Source: Cyclobacteriaceae bacterium (GTDB lineage: Bacteria; Bacteroidota; Bacteroidia; Cytophagales; Cyclobacteriaceae). Taken from it: 11,819 nucleotides of DNA. The notes beneath the pieces are model-generated. The model was not told where the DNA came from. It saw only the letters and a list, made by a program, of their open reading frames with translations, and searched no databases. Made by a program: the position numbers and the translations under genes. This document shows, piece by piece, positions 7,848-11,819 of this stretch. The stretch is from positions 1-11,819 of the forward strand of contig JANYDR010000096.1 of assembly GCA_025363495.1 (NCBI GenBank). Reading direction: 5' to 3'. Each line of letters opens with the position of its first letter. The stretch's first letter is position 1.

Positions 7848-9935
7848 TTATTGCGTGATGATATCCACTTCCGAGTATCCGACCGCGTCATCCTGCTGTG
7901 TATTGCTCAGCGCTTGTAACTTGATGAATCTCGCCTTCATAGGTTTGAACGTCCGGATTTGCCATGTGGGACTATTTTTGATATTGGCGAATTCACCTTT
8001 ATCTACTGAGATCCAATTGTTACCGTCGTCTGAAACATAGAATTCATAATTGACAATTATACCTTTGGCCCACCAATGTTGATCCGGAAGATATCTGAAA
8101 CCTGTGAGATTTTCCATTCTACCCAAATCAACTACGAGTTCAGCCGGCATCCGACTGCTTTTATCCTGGTACCATTGTGTGTTGACATCTCCGTCCAGGA
8201 TAGCGTACGCTTTCTCATCATTGACGCCTGTGATTTTCCAAAGGGTTTTGGCGACATCAAAATTTTCTTCCGCTACAATACTATTTTTCCCAGTGCGCGG
8301 ATCATGAGCGATGCACTTGACGGTGACTTTGCCGTCAATCGTTTTAATACTTCCGGTATATCTATCCGACTTTATAGAAGGAGTGGTGCCATCAAGCGTA
8401 TAGAAAATTTGTGATTCGAAGTCAGCCGGATTGATGCGCACATGACCTGATTTTTCGCGAATGATAGTGGGAGGAGCCAGTATTTGAGGAGCGAGATACA
8501 TTTCAATATTGGAAATCAGGAAATTGCTCTTCGCGTTGTTGATCGTAAGTCGTACGCTGTTTGTTGTAACCGTTTTGAAACGAAGAATACGTTTGTAGAC
8601 AATGGTTGTCTCTTTTGCTACCTCTTCCCATTTACTATCTACAAGAGCTTCGACCGTAAATGATTTTACGCGTTGTCCCAACTGAATATGCTCCTGAACT
8701 AAAAACCGATTGAACGAAATTGGTTTTTGAAAACGTAATGTCAGCGACCCTGATGTCACGCCATCATCGGTTGCCCAATAGGTATCTTTATTTTTATCAA
8801 CTGAATTGTAAGGACTAAACTGTGAGTCTTTCGCTCTGACATTTGAAGCGTCCACCAAAGCGCCGTGAGTCAAGTTCACTGCAAAAGCATCGCCAATCGC
8901 TTTTGCAAATCCTACAACAGCTTTTTCATCAAACTCATGAATGAGTCCGTTTGGCATAATTGGAAAATTTAACAGCAAAGTGCCATTGCGACCAATGGAG
9001 TTATAATATATTTCCATGAGTTGTGGCAAGGTCTTCACTTTTTCATCTTCCTTCTTGTGATAGAACCATTCTGGCCGTATCGAAGTGTTTACTTCGCCAG
9101 GTACCCATGCGTTGCCGTTTTCCAATCCGTAGCGAAGCATGTTCTCAGTGACCTCGCCTGTTGCGTTTAACAAACTCCAATTAGTTTCTCCGACATAGCC
9201 TGCTTCAGTTCCCACCCAGCGAAGATCAGCGCGGTCACCTCCATCATTCCAGATTACGATTTTAGGTTGTAGTGTCCGGACAAGTTTATACGTGTTTTGC
9301 CAATCATAATAAGTGGATGGGTCGATCGTGCGGGTTTCATTGGCTCCGCCATAATATCCCGAGCCCCCGTTGGCACCGTCAAACCATGCTTCAAACACGT
9401 CGCCATAGTTTGTGAGGAGTTCGCGAAGTTGATTTCTGAAATAAGTAATGTATTCCGGCTTTCCGTAATCCGTATGATTTCTGTCCCAGGGGGAAAGGTA
9501 AACTCCGAATTTCAATCCATATTCTTTACACGCATCGGACATTTCACGAACCAGGTCACCGTTGCCGTTTCGCCACGGAGAATTTTTTACGGAGTACTCT
9601 GTGTATTTAGACGGCCAAAGACAAAAGCCGCTGTGGTGTTTGGCTGTCAGGATAATACCTTTCATTCCGGCGTCCTTACAAATACGAGCCCATTGACGAC
9701 AATCCAACTTCGTTGGATTAAATATCGTTGGATCCTCATCGCCCTTTCCCCAAGGCATATCTGTATAGGTATTGACAGAGAGATGGACGAAGGCATAGTA
9801 TTCCATCTTTTGCCAATTCAGTTGGTTTTCACTCGGAACAGGTCCGTAGGGTGGCGGAGATTTCACCTGACCAAATGCCGGAATGAATGAACTTAAAGAA
9901 ATTAATAATCCGGAGAAAAGATATTTGCTATTCAT
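7848..9935 (-). CDS. Exported GH29 alpha-L-fucosidase (subfamily-B type) with C-terminal binding domains
   Basis: The start is placed at ATG 9935-9933 because it opens a signal peptide (MNSKYLFSGLLISLSSFIPAFG-Q); an in-frame ATG at 9998 would add 21 hydrophilic residues ahead of it. In the 695-residue form the TIM-barrel catalytic domain covers about 30-350: YYAFVHLSVNTYTD, GMKGIILTAKHHSGFCLWPS, FGVYLSPWDRN, and the nucleophile Asp186 in AWFDGANG. Glu244 in WVGTEAG is the candidate acid/base, as this motif carries it in subfamily-B enzymes. Next come a first F5/8 type C-like domain (about 360-480), a chitobiase-type C-terminal motif (about 490-560; IFYTLDGTTPS-SDRYTGSI) and a second F5/8 C-like domain (about 565-695; ILDGDVNTQWY, ELVVDLG, YEFYVSDDGNNW, ARFIKLQAL). 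GH29-B enzymes usually prefer alpha-1,3/1,4-linked fucose in branched glycans. It is the middle gene of the set; the exact linkage is inferred. Confidence 0.92.
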   Translation of the reverse strand: MNSKYLFSGLLISLSSFIPAFGQVKSPPPYGPVPSENQLNWQKMEYYAFVHLSVNTYTDMPWGKGDEDPTIFNPTKLDCRQWARICKDAGMKGIILTAKHHSGFCLWPSKYTEYSVKNSPWRNGNGDLVREMSDACKEYGLKFGVYLSPWDRNHTDYGKPEYITYFRNQLRELLTNYGDVFEAWFDGANGGSGYYGGANETRTIDPSTYYDWQNTYKLVRTLQPKIVIWNDGGDRADLRWVGTEAGYVGETNWSLLNATGEVTENMLRYGLENGNAWVPGEVNTSIRPEWFYHKKEDEKVKTLPQLMEIYYNSIGRNGTLLLNFPIMPNGLIHEFDEKAVVGFAKAIGDAFAVNLTHGALVDASNVRAKDSQFSPYNSVDKNKDTYWATDDGVTSGSLTLRFQKPISFNRFLVQEHIQLGQRVKSFTVEALVDSKWEEVAKETTIVYKRILRFKTVTTNSVRLTINNAKSNFLISNIEMYLAPQILAPPTIIREKSGHVRINPADFESQIFYTLDGTTPSIKSDRYTGSIKTIDGKVTVKCIAHDPRTGKNSIVAEENFDVAKTLWKITGVNDEKAYAILDGDVNTQWYQDKSSRMPAELVVDLGRMENLTGFRYLPDQHWWAKGIIVNYEFYVSDDGNNWISVDKGEFANIKNSPTWQIRTFKPMKARFIKLQALSNTQQDDAVGYSEVDIITQ

Positions 9936-10049
9936 ATTTCGCGAGCTAAAAAGGTTGTCTTTAGCATTCGATATGAGTTTGTCAATCAAATCAATCACTT
10001 TTAGATCGCACGATCGGCTATGAAATATAACTTGACAAAGCAGGACTAG
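9936..10049. other. Gap between GH51 and GH29 genes with a short palindrome
   Basis: The 114-base gap holds no gene. A 12-base inverted repeat, GATCG-CA-CGATC (10004-10015), lies about 70 bases upstream of the GH29 start. It may be chance or a protein-binding site. I see no terminator, so read-through from GH51 into GH29 is plausible. Confidence 0.35.
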
Positions 10050-11588
10050 CTAATCCGTTAATTCCAATACGATGACAGACCCAGGTGGCATACTTACTTT
10101 CAGGATTCCTTTTGAAACAACGGCGTTCTTATACACCTGCGGTATTACGTTTGTTGGGTTATCGAAGGTGTTGTGATCCTGTATTTTTAATGAGGTGAGT
10201 ATTCTGCCGGTGACATGACTTGCCTTCGAACCTGGAATTCCTATTTCTATTTCCTGGCCATTAACGTTATCGATGTTGGTTAGAGAAATGTGCACTTTCC
10301 CCGTCGCATCTTTTGACGCAGAAGCAGAAACTGCCTGAATCTTATTTTCTCCTTTTACAAAGCTGTTCGAAGTGATCTGCAATGGAATTAATGTTGCATC
10401 CTGATGCACCTTGTACATTTCCATGACATGATAAGTGGGTGTCAATAACAACTTCTCCTTGTTGGTAAGTATTACTGATTGCAACACATTAACAATTTGT
10501 GCGAGGTTTGCCATTCGCACGCGATCGGCGTGGTTGTTGAAGATATTAAGCGTGAGACCCGCGATCATCGCATCACGCATGGTATTTTGCTGGTACAGTT
10601 GTGTTCCCCCTGGATCGGTCTCGTACCAACCGCCCCATTCGTCAACAATCAGTGCTACTTTCTTTTCAGCATCGTATCGGTCCATCACTTCACTGTTTTT
10701 CGTTATCAGTTCTTCTATACGCCACGCCTGCTGCATCGTTGTAAAATACTCCTGATCGGAAAATTGAAACGAGGATCCTTTGTGCGCCCAGTTGATTACC
10801 GAATAATGATGTATCGATATTCCTTCTAAACGTTTTAGCGGTACGTTTTTCATCACCGTCTCCGTCCACGTATAATCCGGAGTTCCGGGGCCTACGGCGA
10901 TCCTGAACAATCCTTCCGTATTGCTATAGCTCGTCATGGCGGTGGCATATTGCTTATAGAGATTAATGTAATAGTCGGCTGTCATGTTGCCACCACAGTC
11001 CCATGACTCGTTTCCTATTCCCCAATATTTTACTTTCCATGGTGTTGAACGTCCATTTTTCTCACGCAGGTCGGTTAGATAACTAGTTCGGTTAGCGTGG
11101 TTGGTATACTGTACCCATTCAACTGCCTCTTGAACGGTTCCGGAATTCATATTAACAGCGAGGTAAGGTTCGGCACCGAGCAGTTCGCACATATTTAAAA
11201 ATTCATCTGTTCCGAAACTGTTGTCTTCACGGACATTACCCCATGAAAGATTTTCAATTGCTTTCCTTTCATTCTTAGGGCCAATGCCATCTTTCCAATG
11301 ATAGGTGTCAGCGAAACACCCACCCGGCCAGCGGAGGTTAGGTATTTTTAAGTCTTTCAGTGCTTTGATAACATCATTTCGTACACCACCGGTGTTGGGA
11401 ATGTTTGCATTTCCAGTGCCTACATACAGTCCGTCATAGATGCATCTGCCCAGATGTTCTGCAAAGTGACCGTAAATATGTTTGCTGATGATTGTGCGGG
11501 CCTGGTCGGTATTCAGCGTGATTTTATTTTGGGCGAATAAGCCGGCAAAGCAAAGCTGGAAAAGGATGATCAGGTTTAATTTTTTCAT
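10050..11588 (-). CDS. Exported GH51 alpha-L-arabinofuranosidase
   Basis: This 512-residue enzyme would release terminal alpha-L-arabinofuranosyl groups from hemicellulose, pectic arabinan or arabinogalactan side chains. Residues 1-20 are a signal peptide (MKKLNLIILFQLCFAGLFAQ) with no lipobox, which indicates periplasmic location. The TIM barrel shows the family landmarks ISKHIYGHFAEHLGRCIYDG, LKIPNLRWPGGCFAD-Y-W, DEFLNMCELLGAEPYLAVN and KYWGIGNESWDCGG, where Glu194 is the acid/base. The nucleophile Glu317 lies in IVDEWGGWY. A C-terminal beta-sandwich (about 410-512; VHISLTNID, ILKVSMPPGSVIVLEL) completes the usual arrangement. Length and motifs are complete and no lesion is visible. It is the first gene of the GH51-GH29-GH2 set, and two inverted repeats lie upstream of its start. 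Gene order suggests the arabinofuranosidase leads a periplasmic debranching cascade. Confidence 0.95.
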   Translation of the reverse strand: MKKLNLIILFQLCFAGLFAQNKITLNTDQARTIISKHIYGHFAEHLGRCIYDGLYVGTGNANIPNTGGVRNDVIKALKDLKIPNLRWPGGCFADTYHWKDGIGPKNERKAIENLSWGNVREDNSFGTDEFLNMCELLGAEPYLAVNMNSGTVQEAVEWVQYTNHANRTSYLTDLREKNGRSTPWKVKYWGIGNESWDCGGNMTADYYINLYKQYATAMTSYSNTEGLFRIAVGPGTPDYTWTETVMKNVPLKRLEGISIHHYSVINWAHKGSSFQFSDQEYFTTMQQAWRIEELITKNSEVMDRYDAEKKVALIVDEWGGWYETDPGGTQLYQQNTMRDAMIAGLTLNIFNNHADRVRMANLAQIVNVLQSVILTNKEKLLLTPTYHVMEMYKVHQDATLIPLQITSNSFVKGENKIQAVSASASKDATGKVHISLTNIDNVNGQEIEIGIPGSKASHVTGRILTSLKIQDHNTFDNPTNVIPQVYKNAVVSKGILKVSMPPGSVIVLELTD

Positions 11589-11602
11589 AGTTGTGAATGA
11601 TG

Positions 11603-11630
11603 GCTAAGATAGCAAAAGTTAAATCTTAGC
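11603..11630. promoter_or_regulatory. Inverted repeat just upstream of GH51 start
   Basis: GCTAAGAT (11603-11610) and ATCTTAGC (11623-11630) are perfect 8-base inverted arms around a 12-base spacer. The repeat sits 15 to 42 bases before the GH51 ATG, so it is either a hairpin in the leader RNA or an operator close to the promoter. No T run follows on the - strand, so it is not a standard terminator. Function is inferred from position only. Confidence 0.45.
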
Positions 11631-11714
11631 AAATTGAAGGATAAAGATAAAGGACGGCGGCGTGGATTCTTACGAATGAACCGTTAAGTTTCAATGGGAG
11701 AAAAATATTCTTTC

Positions 11715-11732
11715 ATCTCATTACAATGAGAT
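11715..11732. promoter_or_regulatory. 18-base palindrome upstream of GH51, operator-like
   Basis: ATCTCATT-AC-AATGAGAT (11715-11732) has two perfect 8-base arms with a 2-base centre. It lies about 127 to 144 bases before the GH51 start, a typical place for the binding site of a dimeric regulator. No regulator gene is next to it in this window. It could instead serve a gene to the right of the window. Confidence 0.45.
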
Positions 11733-11819
11733 TATTGACGAAGTTGCTTAAACCGTTTGATTTCATCTTTGTAATCATTGATCATCGTATTCTAAAAATT
11801 ATTAGTTACGTAGGAGGCA

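Larger units (their letters stand above)
11589..11819. other. Upstream region of the hydrolase set, no gene seen
   Basis: No gene is supported in these 231 bases. Two inverted repeats lie here. I could not find a good Bacteroidota promoter (TTTG, then TAnnTTTG about 20 bases later) on the - strand. A 17-codon frame on the - strand (11785-11732, MINDYKDEIKRFKQLRQ) is lysine/arginine-rich and protein-like but too short to call. Confidence 0.45.

Noticed and set aside
9297..9890. 197-codon + strand frame inside the fucosidase gene
   Set aside because: Antisense to the conserved GH29 catalytic domain and without own motifs; a shadow frame.
11732..11785. 17-codon - strand frame (MINDYKDEIKRFKQLRQ)
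   Set aside because: Protein-like composition but too short, with a stop just upstream; might be the tail of a degraded gene but cannot be supported.

Overview
The window looks like a chromosomal stretch from a Bacteroidota bacterium, probably a Cytophagales- or Chitinophagales-like soil or plant-associated organism. Evidence is the DUF5916 outer-membrane-type protein, the signal peptides ending in A/G-Q (FAQ, VNG-Q, AFG-Q), weak or absent Shine-Dalgarno sites, moderate G+C content, and a methionyl-tRNA synthetase with the appended tRNA-binding domain. The genus cannot be fixed from the sequence alone.

Region 1 (1-273) is the 3' end of metG, an ordinary housekeeping gene. Region 2 (549-2753, + strand) is a small stress-type cluster: a protein fusing a chromate-resistance (ChrB-type) domain to an AraC-type DNA-binding domain, an exported low-molecular-weight phosphatase / arsenate-reductase-like gene that is broken by a TAG stop and a one-base frameshift, and an exported Fe/Mn superoxide dismutase with an unusual active site. 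Classical chromate operons combine chrB, chrA and the superoxide dismutase chrC, so this resembles a chr-type locus without a visible chrA transporter. Region 3 (2806-5054, + strand) is a DUF5916 protein (CBM9-like domain plus predicted beta-barrel) split by a single missing T near 3828. Directly after it, on the - strand, is a truncated response-regulator receiver domain (5049-5201). The left half is therefore marked by gene decay, or by base-calling errors that must be excluded.

Region 4 (5371-11588, - strand) is a compact set of three intact exported glycoside hydrolases transcribed in the order GH51 alpha-L-arabinofuranosidase, GH29 alpha-L-fucosidase (subfamily-B type), GH2 beta-galactosidase-like enzyme. 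Gaps are 112 and 71 bases when the signal-peptide starts are used. Together they would strip arabinofuranose, fucose and beta-linked galactose (or a related sugar) from a branched plant-type glycan in the periplasm. No SusC/SusD pair, sensor or transporter is present in the window. Upstream of GH51 (11589-11819) there is no convincing gene, but two good inverted repeats are candidate regulatory sites.

I found no CRISPR array, tRNA, rRNA, transposase or clearly new defence system. The most interesting items are the ChrB-AraC fusion, the chrA-less stress cluster, the superoxide dismutase with replaced active-site residues, and the clustered gene lesions.
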